NCBI GenBank assembly: GCA_018896765.1 | Contig: JAHILZ010000094.1 | Coordinates: 1 to 22,956, forward strand | Length of the DNA stretch: 22,956 nucleotides | Direction of reading: 5' to 3' | From: Patescibacteria group bacterium | GTDB lineage: Bacteria; Patescibacteriota; Minisyncoccia; JAHIHE01 | The notes under the pieces: model-generated | What the model saw: the letters and a program-made list of their open reading frames with translations, nothing else | Databases searched by the model: none | What the model was told of the DNA's origin: nothing | Made by a program: the position numbers and the translations under genes | Shown: piece after piece, positions 8,221 through 15,723 of the stretch | Layout: each line of letters starts with the position of its first letter | Numbering within the stretch: position 1 is the first letter of the stretch

Positions 8221-8269
8221 AATTTATTTTAATCTTACTTTATAACTTTATAAACTTTCGACTTTATAA

Positions 8270-9031
8270 CTACTCGCCGTATTTTCCCGTCATTAAATTC
8301 CATTTTATCTTAAAAAGTTCCACAAATGTATTAATATAACCGCTAAGCTTAACTTTAGAGTTAGGATCGTTGATCCAAACAATCGGCACGGTCTTAATTT
8401 TAAACCCGAATTTATTCGCCAGCGCCAAAGCCTCAATATCAAAACCCCAGCGATCGATCGTCATTTTAGGAAAAATCCGCTCAGATGCTTTTTTGCTAAA
8501 AACCTTGAACCCGCATTGAGTATCTTCTATGCCCGGCACCGCCAAAATTTGTATTAAGAAATTGCCAAAATCCCCTAAAAGCTCCTTGATTCGAGATTGA
8601 TGGACCGCAATTTTGCTTTCTTTCAAATCCCTGTCACCGATGACAACATCGTATCCTTCCTCGAAAAAAGGCAAAAATCTATCAACTTGATTCAGCGATG
8701 TGGAATTATCGGCATCCATAAAAACACGCCTCTCCCCTTTTGCTTCAAGCATTCCTTGGCGCGTTACATATCCTTTGCCGTGATTTTCTTTATTTTCTAT
8801 AATCCTGAGATTATAAATTCTCCCGGAAAACAATCGTGAAATCTCCGCGGTCTTGTCAATAGCCCCGTCGCAAATTACCAAAACCTCCGCTTGATAATCT
8901 TGTTTCGACAAAAATGCCGCGATTGATTCCAATGTTTTTTTAATCCGACTTTCTTCATTATAAGAAGGAATAATGACGGAAAGATAAATATTACCCTGGT
9001 TTTGTGGTTCAGCTTGTTTTTCCATGTCCAT
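8270..9031 (-). CDS. Family 2 glycosyltransferase (dolichyl/polyprenyl-phosphate glycosyltransferase type)
   Basis: 253 aa, GT-A fold. The N-terminal YLSVIIPSYNEESRI starts the nucleotide-binding core. CDGAIDKT (Asp55) and MDADNST (Asp106, Asp108) are the nucleotide- and metal-binding acids. GDRDLKES, EDTQCGFKVF and RWGFDIE follow, the pattern of dolichyl-phosphate beta-glucosyltransferase-like enzymes. It probably loads a sugar from UDP- or GDP-sugar onto a polyprenyl phosphate at the membrane for glycan or S-layer modification. No C-terminal membrane helices are present. Start: ATG at 9031 or ATG at 9025; no strong ribosome binding site separates them. Nearby galT may feed UDP-galactose or UDP-glucose. 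Confidence 0.88.
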   Translation of the reverse strand: MDMEKQAEPQNQGNIYLSVIIPSYNEESRIKKTLESIAAFLSKQDYQAEVLVICDGAIDKTAEISRLFSGRIYNLRIIENKENHGKGYVTRQGMLEAKGERRVFMDADNSTSLNQVDRFLPFFEEGYDVVIGDRDLKESKIAVHQSRIKELLGDFGNFLIQILAVPGIEDTQCGFKVFSKKASERIFPKMTIDRWGFDIEALALANKFGFKIKTVPIVWINDPNSKVKLSGYINTFVELFKIKWNLMTGKYGE

Positions 9032-9049
9032 TTATTTAAACTTAATTTT

Positions 9050-9121
9050 GTATCAAGTATTAAGTATCCCGCATTATGTATAATCTAAAAGTTAAAATGC
9101 CCAATACTTAATACTTGATAC
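9050..9121. repeat. Perfect 18-bp inverted repeat upstream of the glycosyltransferase
   Basis: GTATCAAGTATTAAGTAT at 9050-9067 is exactly complementary to 9104-9121, with a 36-nt loop. It stands between the glycosyltransferase start and the ruvX stop. It could be a T-poor terminator for ruvX or another of the dispersed palindromic elements; the words differ from those at 5489. Confidence 0.75.
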
Positions 9122-9171
9122 GTAATACTATCCAACATTATACCACATCTTCCAAAACTATAAAAGACAGA

Positions 9172-9573
9172 TTATCTCTGTCTTTCTATGTAGTCCGTTA
9201 AAATCAAAACCGCCGCCGATTCATCAATGCGTTTTTTCCGGACGCCCGCGTCTTTAAATATGCCATGAGCATGGCGCGATGTAAAAATTTCGCTTTGCGT
9301 CTCAATCGGTATTCCTATCTTCTCCTTTAAAGCGGCTATGAATTTTTCTGTTTTCTCGGTTTGCCTTGTCTTTGCGCCTCCCAAACCCATGGGAAAACCA
9401 ACCACAATTTGAGAAACTTCTTCTTTTCGGCAAATTTCCGAAATATCCGCTATCAGTTTTTTTATGCCTTTGTTTTCAATAATGCCAAAAGGCAGGGCTA
9501 CTTTTAGCTCCATAATGGCAGTGGCAAGCCCTATTCTTTTTTCTCCGTAATCAATAGCGAGGATTTTAGGCAT
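9172..9573 (-). CDS. ruvX: YqgF/RuvX family nuclease (putative pre-16S rRNA nuclease / Holliday junction resolvase)
   Basis: 133 aa, RNase H-like fold, a typical length. The start LAIDYGEKRIGLA carries the first catalytic Asp (Asp8). IVVGFPMGLGG is the conserved strand-turn, and Glu95 in TQSEIFTS occupies the second acidic position where many members have DER. Asp117 in IDESAAVLILTDYI is the last catalytic acid. The family is described as processing pre-16S rRNA 5' ends in E. coli and as a putative resolvase elsewhere. Gene order with DUF192 gives no further clue. The start ATG is the only sensible one, since LAIDYG begins at residue 5. Confidence 0.92.
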   Translation of the reverse strand: MPKILAIDYGEKRIGLATAIMELKVALPFGIIENKGIKKLIADISEICRKEEVSQIVVGFPMGLGGAKTRQTEKTEKFIAALKEKIGIPIETQSEIFTSRHAHGIFKDAGVRKKRIDESAAVLILTDYIERQR

Positions 9574-9626
9574 GCGATAATTTTAACATTTTAGCATTCA
9601 AACATTTTAACATTTTAACAGCCGAA

Positions 9627-10157
9627 TCAAAACTCCAACCTATCCCCTTCCTTTATTCCCAATCTATCTACAGCTCCGACATTAACCTCCAAAACTTTAT
9701 CTATTTTATTTTTCGGAACCAAAGATTTAGGCGGCTCGCCTCGATTCGCTCGCCCGCCTAGACTCGAACTAGTCGAGGATGGAGTCGAAGCGGGCTCGTA
9801 ATCTTCCGGCCGGACATTTCGAGTTATTTCCTTGATTTCATTCCCGCTTATCCAAATAAAATCCAAACTGAAATTCATATCTTTCATCCAAAAAGAATAA
9901 TGATCGGGAGAAGTAAAAACAAAAAGCATACCATGATTTTCAGCAAGAAACTTCCTGCCCGAAAGGCCTTTAGCTTGTTTTTCTGGCATATCGGCAATTT
10001 CGACTTTAATTATTTTCCCGCCTATTTTTATTTCTTCTATTTTATAATCATCAAAGCTTTCCGGAGCCAAAGCCGGCTTATGGCTGAATAAAAACAAAAA
10101 TACCGCGATAACAAGAAAAAACAGCGCGACTATTGTAAATTTATAATATTTTTTCAT
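9627..10157 (-). CDS. DUF192 family protein, membrane anchored, with inserted linker
   Basis: 176 aa. Residues 7-25 form a signal-anchor helix, then comes a DUF192 domain: MPEKQAKGLSGRKFL, GMLFVF, FWMKDMNFSLDFIWI and, at the end, VLEVNVGAVDRLGIKEGDRLEF. The function of DUF192 is not established. The segment between NVRPEDYE and KIDKVLEV is unusually long (about 35 residues) and rich in Ser, Thr, Pro and Arg. It is encoded by GC-rich palindromic DNA at 9728-9786, so an in-frame repeat insertion is likely. The domain core on both sides remains intact, so the protein may still work. It lies 53 bases upstream of ruvX. Confidence 0.85.
   Translation of the reverse strand: MKKYYKFTIVALFFLVIAVFLFLFSHKPALAPESFDDYKIEEIKIGGKIIKVEIADMPEKQAKGLSGRKFLAENHGMLFVFTSPDHYSFWMKDMNFSLDFIWISGNEIKEITRNVRPEDYEPASTPSSTSSSLGGRANRGEPPKSLVPKNKIDKVLEVNVGAVDRLGIKEGDRLEF
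9728..9786. repeat. GC-rich double palindrome inserted in-frame in the DUF192 gene
   Basis: TAGGCGG (9728-9734) pairs with CCGCCTA (9754-9760), and GACTC (9761-9765) pairs with GAGTC (9782-9786) with CTCGA/TCGAG nested inside. Composition is far more GC-rich than the surrounding gene. The block encodes the Ser/Thr/Arg-rich linker, much like in-frame palindromic elements known in Rickettsia. Confidence 0.65.
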
Positions 10158-10174
10158 ATCTTGCCTTTTAGCTC

Positions 10175-11113
10175 TTACGAGGGATTTTCGTTTAAAATTT
10201 TTACAATGCTTTCCCTGAATCCCAAGGGCTCAAAACCGAATATCTTTTTTAATTCTTCGCCGTCGCCAAGCTTGGCTGCCATATTGTTAGACAAAGATTC
10301 AGTTAACCAATAAACCATATTTGCGTTAACCGGAGATATGGCGCTTAAAACTTTCGCCAAAATCCAATGCGGTATTGTGGAAATTCTGAAATAATGCCTT
10401 TTAATTTTTAATTCTTTCGCGTATCGCTTAATGATTTTTTCATAGCTTAATGTATCCTTGCCTCCAATATCAAAACTTTTATTTATAGTTTCTTTTTTAT
10501 CCAAACAGTCGACTAAATATTTTACCGCGTCTTTATAAAATATTGGCTGCACCTTAGCCGCATCCGAATCAATAATCGGAATAATGGGAATTTTTTTTAC
10601 CATACTGTCGAGAATTTCAAACGCCGCCGCTCCGCGTCCGATAATAAAAGACGATCTAAAAATAGTATAATCAATGCCGCTCGCGCGAATAATATCTTCC
10701 ACTTCTTTTCTGCTCCTAAGATGCAAAGATAATTTTTCTTTCGGGTCGCATATTCTTCCAAGGTAAATAATTCTTCGGACCTTATTTTCGCGGCAAGCGC
10801 GCGCCATATTTTCAGCCGCCAATCGATCGAGCTTGTCGAATTTATCTCCTTCTTCGGGCTTACCGCTATCCATATGGTGAATAAAATAATAAACAACATC
10901 TATTCCATCCGTAGCAGCCAAAAGTGAATTATAATTCAAAGCGTCTCCTGTAACATAGCTAATGTTTTTATTAGCATCTTTTGCAATTCCAAGCACATCC
11001 AGCTTTTGAATAGTTGGTTTTCTTACCAAACATCTTACAGAAAAATCTTTCTCCGATAGAACTTTTAAAACGCGCCTGCCGATATAGCCAGTCGCTCCGG
11101 CAATCAAAATCAT
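10175..11113 (-). CDS. NAD(P)-binding atypical SDR (NmrA/NDUFA9-like)
   Basis: 312 aa. The N-terminal MILIAGATGYIGRRVLKVL is a Rossmann dinucleotide-binding site (GATGYIG). CLVRK near residues 28-33 favours NADP. The expected YxxxK catalytic pair is not obvious: after the VRRIIYLGRIC strand comes HLRSRKEVEDIIRASGIDYTIFRSSFIIG, the pattern of atypical SDRs with a Arg-rich substitution. The C-terminal half (FDIGGKDTLSYEKIIKRYAK...) follows related oxidoreductases that bind sugar nucleotides, quinones or nothing catalytic. Substrate unknown. It sits 17 bases upstream of the DUF192 gene, likely one transcript. Confidence 0.82.
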   Translation of the reverse strand: MILIAGATGYIGRRVLKVLSEKDFSVRCLVRKPTIQKLDVLGIAKDANKNISYVTGDALNYNSLLAATDGIDVVYYFIHHMDSGKPEEGDKFDKLDRLAAENMARACRENKVRRIIYLGRICDPKEKLSLHLRSRKEVEDIIRASGIDYTIFRSSFIIGRGAAAFEILDSMVKKIPIIPIIDSDAAKVQPIFYKDAVKYLVDCLDKKETINKSFDIGGKDTLSYEKIIKRYAKELKIKRHYFRISTIPHWILAKVLSAISPVNANMVYWLTESLSNNMAAKLGDGEELKKIFGFEPLGFRESIVKILNENPS

Positions 11114-11233
11114 ATTATTAGAAGCTGATTTACGCAGATTAATACGCGGATAAATGCGGAAAAATTGAAATTCCTTAGCGAAAATTTATAAATAATATTT
11201 TAATATATAATTGCATCCAAAGCGAATATGGCT

Positions 11234-11358
11234 TAATTTTCTTTTTGAGAACATGGATTGGCTAGAACCAATAAACCAATTAGAAAAAAATATCTTATCT
11301 GGCTGATTTCCAATGAAAAAATAAGTAAGCGGCTAATCCCCCGCAGAATAAAAAATTA
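11234..11358. other. Structured element, copy 1 of a tandem pair
   Basis: Outer arms at 11234-11247 and 11345-11358 and inner arms GGATTGGCT (11255-11263) and GGCTAATCC (11331-11339) can form a two-part stem. Internal-loop sequences GAGAACATGG and CCCCCGCAGAA are shared with copy 2, while the stem bases differ but still pair. Orientation is not certain. It fills the gap between the SDR and nuclease genes together with copy 2. Confidence 0.6.
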
Positions 11359-11389
11359 TATCAAATTTGACTGATATACTTTTATTGCT

Positions 11390-11544
11390 AAACAAACGAG
11401 TCTTGATTTTATTTTCGAGGACATGGGATAGCCAATAAAATCATATCCGATTAAAAAAGACATTTTTTACTTTTGCCATTATGCATTAAAACGATAAGCG
11501 CGAAGCTATCCCCCGCAGAAAATAAAATCAAGACTCGTTTGTTT
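11390..11544. other. Structured element, copy 2, with perfect 27-bp inverted repeat
   Basis: Bases 11390-11416 are perfectly complementary to 11518-11544 (27 bp). Inside, GAGGACAT and CCCCGCA form an internal loop, and GGGATAGC (11425-11432) pairs with GCTATCCC (11505-11512). The layout equals copy 1. No protein is encoded in the loop. The element ends 8 bases from the stop of the nuclease gene, so it may also act as its terminator. Confidence 0.75.
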
Positions 11545-11552
11545 GCCTATAA

Positions 11553-12377
11553 TCATTTTCCAAGCAAAATCTCCGCTTCTTTCACCAAAGAACTAAAACC
11601 TTTATCGTAAGTTTGGGAAGAGCCGGCGTCTCGCATTTCCAGTATATTTTTTACCAGCATTGTTTTTTGGCCGGAAAGGGATTCTGACAATCTTCCTGAA
11701 AACGAGGGCAAAATAGTCAGCGGATAAAGATTCCTGCTTTCAATTAAGTATTCAAGGCCTTGTTCCGCAGGATATCGCCAGCCCAAAAGATCTATATCTT
11801 TGCACTCGGAAAATTTTATCGCTTCAGCCGTAAGCTTCGTATTGGTTACTAAAATAGATTTTACTTCTTTGCTTCCAAATTTTCCAGCCGCCAATATATC
11901 GTGAAACCGCGCGCAATTGGCAAGAGCCACCTGCAAATCTACTTTTCCTTCCGGCAATTTATGGTATTTGCATTCGCCAATGTAAATAAAATTATCTTTT
12001 TCCGCCAAAAAATCAATTTCATAAGTCGCGCATTTTCCCGGAATAAAAAGATTCAGCTTAACCTTATAGCCCATGCTTTTAAAAATCTCTCCCGCGTATT
12101 TTTCAAACGAATACCCCGTCGGACCCAGCTTCCTCATCGCTTCCCTGAGATTAAAACGCATAACCGCCTTCGGATCTTTTTTCTCAAGCATTTCTCTGAC
12201 TTTCTGAAAAATCTCCGTGGTTTTCATTCCGGAATACGCCTCTCTCTCAACAACAGCGGCAATTTTCTTCGCTTCCTGATCCGAAGCGCCTACTCTTTTC
12301 GCGCTTCTAAACACCTTGCCAAGCGAAAACAGCTCCTTCTCGCCCTGAATATTTTTAATAAAAATTTTTCCAGGCAT
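11553..12377 (-). CDS. ATP-cone domain fused to Mrr-like restriction endonuclease domain
   Basis: About 274 aa from ATG 12377. Residues 1-85 resemble an ATP-cone, the nucleotide-sensing domain known from ribonucleotide reductase and NrdR: FSLGKVFRSAKRVGAS, then SGMKTTEIFQKVREML. Residues 90-200 resemble a PD-(D/E)xK endonuclease of the Mrr type: GYSFEKYAGEIFKSMGY, then the catalytic Asp in YEIDFLAEKD and the ECK motif in YIGECKYH. The C-terminal helices are unassigned. I infer a DNA (or RNA) nuclease gated by nucleotide level, perhaps defensive. A longer frame opens at 12464, but its first 29 residues overlap the promoter region and look non-coding. A -10-like TATAAT lies at 12431-12426. The next gene region upstream is RNA A, transcribed divergently. 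Confidence 0.75.
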   Translation of the reverse strand: MPGKIFIKNIQGEKELFSLGKVFRSAKRVGASDQEAKKIAAVVEREAYSGMKTTEIFQKVREMLEKKDPKAVMRFNLREAMRKLGPTGYSFEKYAGEIFKSMGYKVKLNLFIPGKCATYEIDFLAEKDNFIYIGECKYHKLPEGKVDLQVALANCARFHDILAAGKFGSKEVKSILVTNTKLTAEAIKFSECKDIDLLGWRYPAEQGLEYLIESRNLYPLTILPSFSGRLSESLSGQKTMLVKNILEMRDAGSSQTYDKGFSSLVKEAEILLGK

Positions 12378-12452
12378 AAATTTATTATTAACTTTTGCGC
12401 CGCCATATAATCGCCTTTTGCTATAATTATATCTTAGCATGACTGCCTGCTC

Positions 12453-12481
12453 TTGACAAACCAAAATTATTATACTAATAT
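12453..12481 (+). promoter_or_regulatory. Promoter of RNA A
   Basis: TTGACA (12453-12458), 17-nt spacer, TAATAT (12476-12481). Transcription would begin near 12487, right at the first stem of RNA A. Confidence 0.65.
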
Positions 12482-12486
12482 ATAAA

Positions 12487-12611
12487 CAGTGGGTAGTAAA
12501 ACTTTTTTTAATACCACCATATCCAAACTACCCACTATTATTTTCAGCACACTTATCAAAAGATAAATAAAACTCACAAAGAGAAGGCATCGCGTCTTCT
12601 CTCTTTTTTTT
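12487..12611 (+). ncRNA. RNA A: candidate 125-nt structured RNA
   Basis: A promoter, a folded transcript and an intrinsic terminator in the right order, with no ORF. Hairpin 1 is a perfect 10-bp stem (AGTGGGTAGT 12488-12497 with 12527-12536) with a 29-nt loop. Hairpin 2 is TTATC-AAAA-GATAA (12553-12566). Hairpin 3 is the terminator AGAGAAG/CTTCTCT (12580-12602) with a T-run to 12611. No match to an RNA family I can name; the single large-loop stem does not look like canonical 6S RNA. It is divergent from the ATP-cone nuclease gene. Confidence 0.6.
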
Positions 12612-12613
12612 AT

Positions 12614-12653
12614 AAAAATAACCGGCGAATTCATTTTACGCCGGTTATTTTTT
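12614..12653. terminator. Bidirectional terminator (12-bp stem)
   Basis: AAATAACCGGCG and CGCCGGTTATTT form a perfect 12-bp stem with an 11-nt loop, with A/T runs on both sides. It can end the serine protease gene on the minus strand and back up the RNA A terminator on the plus strand. Two more hairpins follow at 12670-12684 and 12684-12704, sharing one base. Confidence 0.8.
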
Positions 12654-12753
12654 CCTTAACCCTGTAAAATCCGACAAAGTCGGAATTTTGCCAAAAGCAA
12701 AATTATTTAACAAGGTAAACTTTTCACTTTATAACTTTCAACTTTTAACTTCG

Positions 12754-13779
12754 TTACTTCCACCCCTGGCCCACCACCCGCCACATCACCTGCTCTTGAG
12801 GCACTTGAATCGGCCCTTGCGGAGTTTGCTGGACAATATTTACCTGGCCTTTCCGATATTCCAAATTCAATTCAAAATAGCTCGACTCTGTGGCGTTTTC
12901 AATGCACGCAAGCTTATAAATTTTAGTATTTACGGCTCTGCCTTCGCCAAGCTCTGTCTCGGCATTCCAGCTGGCGCCCAAGCCCATTTCTTTTTTATAC
13001 TCTTCATATAATTCCGCCATCAATTTTGACAAAACGCTATCGGCATTAACAACATTTTTCAGCCCCAAATCATCTTTCGCCTCGCGCCGGCCGATAAAAT
13101 ACTGGTGAGAATATAGCTTTTCCGTGAAATAATCCACGATAACGGCAATTTCATTATCAGTCATTCTTTTTTTATGGCTTCGGAGCAAACTTTTGGCAAG
13201 CATCCTGATCAGATTATGAATGCGATTGACGTTGCCAAGCGCCAAAGGATGAATTTGGGGATTGGACTCCGTGAATTTATTGAAAATTTTTGCCAGATCC
13301 GCGTCGCTTTTGATGCCGAATTTATTTTTCGCCAAATCAAAATAAGCCATCACATCTTCCACGGAAATAGGAATTTTGTTCTGAGGATTAACCGGATCCG
13401 CGGGATTAAAAACATTGGCGGTCGAAGGATCAATCGGCGATAATTCCGCCAAATCTGTCATCACGATTTCATCGGCTCCCAAGGCGATCATCGTCGCCGC
13501 GCTATGGGATTTATAGGGAACCAAAACGGAAAAATTATCCGCGTATTCCCGGATCATCGAAACCAATCTCCATGGCACCATCGTATCTCCGCCTGAGCTA
13601 TATAAAAATAAATCAATTTTCGGCACTTTTCCTATCTTCCTAAGCTGTCTGCTAAAAATCGGAATAACATCCATCGCCACCCTGGCATTCACCGGCCCCT
13701 GCCTGTCGCTGGTGACATAAGTTATCACTTTTGAATTTCTTGCTTTTTCGATTTGTTTGATTAAGTTTTGTGTTTGCAT
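12754..13779 (-). CDS. SDH/Clp-fold serine protease (serine dehydrogenase proteinase family)
   Basis: 341 aa. Clp/crotonase-fold serine protease of the PF01972 type, related to SppA-like proteases but without a signal peptide or transmembrane helix; probably cytosolic or peripheral. The N-terminal MQTQNLIKQIEKARNSKVITYV is followed by LFLYSSGGDTMVPW (residues 57-70, the oxyanion-hole strand) and YKSHSAATMIALGADEIVM, where Ser93 in S-H-S-A-A is the likely nucleophile. ELSPIDPS (near 112-119) is the usual next block. The C-terminal 130 residues include a helical LRSHKKRMTD segment. Substrate unknown. Its first 26 codons recur, with nine mismatches in 82 bases, at 15607-15688. It starts 28 bases after the HEPN gene stop, so it may be read from the upstream operon. 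Confidence 0.88.
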   Translation of the reverse strand: MQTQNLIKQIEKARNSKVITYVTSDRQGPVNARVAMDVIPIFSRQLRKIGKVPKIDLFLYSSGGDTMVPWRLVSMIREYADNFSVLVPYKSHSAATMIALGADEIVMTDLAELSPIDPSTANVFNPADPVNPQNKIPISVEDVMAYFDLAKNKFGIKSDADLAKIFNKFTESNPQIHPLALGNVNRIHNLIRMLAKSLLRSHKKRMTDNEIAVIVDYFTEKLYSHQYFIGRREAKDDLGLKNVVNADSVLSKLMAELYEEYKKEMGLGASWNAETELGEGRAVNTKIYKLACIENATESSYFELNLEYRKGQVNIVQQTPQGPIQVPQEQVMWRVVGQGWK

Positions 13780-13807
13780 AAAAATAATTTTAAGTTAAAA
13801 TTTTATT

Positions 13808-14218
13808 TTACTGATTTTTACTGCTAATTATATCAATAGCTTCTTCTGCGTCTAAAATTGCAACATCCATTAATGGTTCTGTTTTTCCAATATTATCATC
13901 ATAATCACTTTTTGTTCTATAATTACGCGTTCTCTTTAAAAGTATCGCCAACCTACGATATTCGACAATACCATATTTATTAAACCATTCATTAAATTCC
14001 TTAGGTAAAATAGAATGATTTTTACCCGCCTCAACTCCGATTTTTTTCATATATCCAAATTTAATCTCAGCAAATTCTAAAGCAAGATGATAAACGGCAT
14101 AATAAGCGCGGCTTATTGCCGTTCTATAGCAAGCTTCCTCAACTTGCACATCTTTTTTTATTGATACTTTTTGAAGATTTTTTGCCAATTTTAAATAATT
14201 TTCCCAATTAAAATCCAT
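13808..14218 (-). CDS. HEPN domain protein (UPF0332-like)
   Basis: 136 aa, all alpha-helical in appearance. AISRAYYAVYHLALEFAE (residues 34-51) is the conserved second helix of HEPN/UPF0332 proteins. GKNHSILPKEF and LLKRTRNYRTKSDYD (about 90-107) match the later region with the R-x-x-A/S-D-Y pattern. HEPN proteins include RNases of toxin, Cas and defence systems, but the usual catalytic R-x4-6-H pair is not evident here: Arg is present, His is missing at the expected spacing. It may therefore be non-catalytic or use another site. It is the third gene of a tight operon (4-base gap), behind a TIGR04255-type gene and an unknown gene. Confidence 0.75.
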   Translation of the reverse strand: MDFNWENYLKLAKNLQKVSIKKDVQVEEACYRTAISRAYYAVYHLALEFAEIKFGYMKKIGVEAGKNHSILPKEFNEWFNKYGIVEYRRLAILLKRTRNYRTKSDYDDNIGKTEPLMDVAILDAEEAIDIISSKNQ

Positions 14219-14222
14219 AGAT

Positions 14223-14699
14223 CTATATAAATTTCAGATTCAAATTAAAAAAATTCATATCTTTATCAATAATTTTCATAAGCCAATTTTCATCAATTTT
14301 ATTCATTTTTTTATGCGCGCTTTTAGCATCCAAATTGGTTTCAATGGTTAAAACCAATTCCCCTTCGGCATCTTCAACATCTAAATCAAAAATTAAGTCA
14401 AGAGATAAAGCCGATTGTCCAAAATATTTAAAAACAATATTGGGTGCCTCAAATAAATATTTTATTATACCGGCATGTTTTTCTAAAAAATTCTTTACTT
14501 CTTGCGTATTGCTAATTACACAGTTATTATTTCTTAAAAAAAATATTGTTTTTTCTATATCATCAGAAAAACTTTTTGTTATTTCAAATACATCCTTCGC
14601 TTCAATAAAACCAAGCCAAATACACGGAGATATTTCTCTAGGAGCGCCGCTTAAAATTTCAACATTATAATTAGGTTTTGTCTGTGTTAAAATAGACAT
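14223..14699 (-). CDS. Unknown protein, middle gene of the HEPN operon
   Basis: About 158 aa from the ATG at 14699 (MSILTQTKPNYNVE...). The frame is open to 14813, but the extra N-terminus overlaps the upstream gene and is basic, unlike the rest. The sequence is mixed alpha/beta, acidic in the DLDVEDAEGELVLTIETNLDA stretch, with no known catalytic motif and no membrane segment. I do not recognise the family. The gap to the upstream stop is 4 bases and to the HEPN start 4 bases, so the three proteins are probably made together and may form a complex. Confidence 0.7.
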   Translation of the reverse strand: MSILTQTKPNYNVEILSGAPREISPCIWLGFIEAKDVFEITKSFSDDIEKTIFFLRNNNCVISNTQEVKNFLEKHAGIIKYLFEAPNIVFKYFGQSALSLDLIFDLDVEDAEGELVLTIETNLDAKSAHKKMNKIDENWLMKIIDKDMNFFNLNLKFI

Positions 14700-14703
14700 A
14701 GTT

Positions 14704-15441
14704 TTAATCAAATAATTTTTTAGCCTTTTCTGTAAGGGCTGTTTCAAAAGTATTTTCAATATTTTTATGCGCAAGCGTAAGCCAATTGCTCGTATTATCG
14801 CTTTGCAATGCATTTGGTTGCGCTAAAAAATAATCCATGTCTAAAGCAAAAAATGGGTTTTCCCCCGCTGATACCGGCTTGTTAAGCAATTGCACTCGCA
14901 TATTATCTCGGCCTTTTTCAAAAACAAAAATAATTGCCACAAAAAATGAAGCTAAATCTTGCGATAATCCGTTTCCTATATCCGGCTTTAAATTAAAATA
15001 ATCTTTGATATCAAAAGTTTTATCGGGAATTTCAAAATTATTAATATATCTAAGCCCGATTCTTTGAATAAATTTTATTTTAATATTTTTTTTATAAGAA
15101 ACAAACGCTAAATTTATCAGCTCATTGAATTTATCCCATGTTTCATAAGGTTTAAGCTTGTGAATAGACAATCTTCCTTTATCCAGCTGAATAAATGTTT
15201 TTTCGTCTTCGGAAAAAAATTGATCAAATTCCCCGAAGTTTTTTTTAAATTCTTCTTTATTTTCCTTCCTGTCCACACTAAACTCCATTTGATATGTTTG
15301 CCCTTTTTTCTTTTTGGGAAAATAATTTCTAATATCTTTAAATATTAAATCAACCGCTTGCGGACTTGGCGATTCTGCTAATTCAAATCTAAATTCGCAA
15401 ACAGCTTCCGTAATTGGCGAATTTTTATATTGCTTGCTCAT
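14704..15441 (-). CDS. TIGR04255 family protein
   Basis: 245 aa. The start MSKQYKNSPITEAVCEFRFE and the later RIGLRYINNFEIP are hallmarks of the sporadically distributed TIGR04255 family, whose function is unknown to me. No transmembrane segment. The family is patchily distributed in bacteria, which fits an accessory or defence role more than housekeeping. Here it heads a three-gene operon ending in a HEPN protein, from a strong promoter 23 bases before the start. No ribosome binding site is obvious in the leader. Confidence 0.78.
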   Translation of the reverse strand: MSKQYKNSPITEAVCEFRFELAESPSPQAVDLIFKDIRNYFPKKKKGQTYQMEFSVDRKENKEEFKKNFGEFDQFFSEDEKTFIQLDKGRLSIHKLKPYETWDKFNELINLAFVSYKKNIKIKFIQRIGLRYINNFEIPDKTFDIKDYFNLKPDIGNGLSQDLASFFVAIIFVFEKGRDNMRVQLLNKPVSAGENPFFALDMDYFLAQPNALQSDNTSNWLTLAHKNIENTFETALTEKAKKLFD

Positions 15442-15463
15442 AATAATAGCTTATTTTTTATTC

Positions 15464-15492
15464 AGTATAGCCTATAATTAACCAATAATCAA
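15464..15492 (-). promoter_or_regulatory. Promoter of the HEPN operon
   Basis: Minus strand TTGATT (15492-15487), 17-nt spacer, TATACT (15469-15464). The whole stretch resembles the PIN operon promoter at 17161-17189: CTTGATTATT, then TAAT, ATA and GCTA at the same spacing. Confidence 0.7.
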
Positions 15493-15509
15493 GGCATAGT
15501 TTATCTAGC

Positions 15510-15684
15510 TTACAATCCCAAACCTTTTTGATTCAAATTATTTTCTCCATTTTTGACAGCATTGGCTTCTTTGTAATAATTTTTGACCAAGCCGTGGGGC
15601 ATTTTACCTGTCGCTAGTGACATAAGTTATCACTTTTGAATTTCTTAATTTCTCGATTTCTTTGATTAGGTTTTGCGTGGGCAT
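15510..15684 (-). pseudogene. Remnant of an SDH/Clp-fold serine protease gene
   Basis: From ATG 15684 the minus strand encodes 26 residues, MPTQNLIKEIEKLRNSKVIT..., that match the first 26 of the intact protease at 13779 with three differences. It then stops at 15604. An immediately following 30-codon frame (MPHGLVKNYYKEANAVKNG..., 15602-15510) is not similar to the intact protease and may be the tail of the deleted copy or of another gene. DNA 15607-15688 matches 13702-13783 at about 89%. The remnant follows the PIN gene just as the intact protease follows the HEPN gene. Confidence 0.8.
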
Positions 15685-15723
15685 AAAATTGAAAATTATT
15701 TAATTTCATTAAATTAGAAAAAA

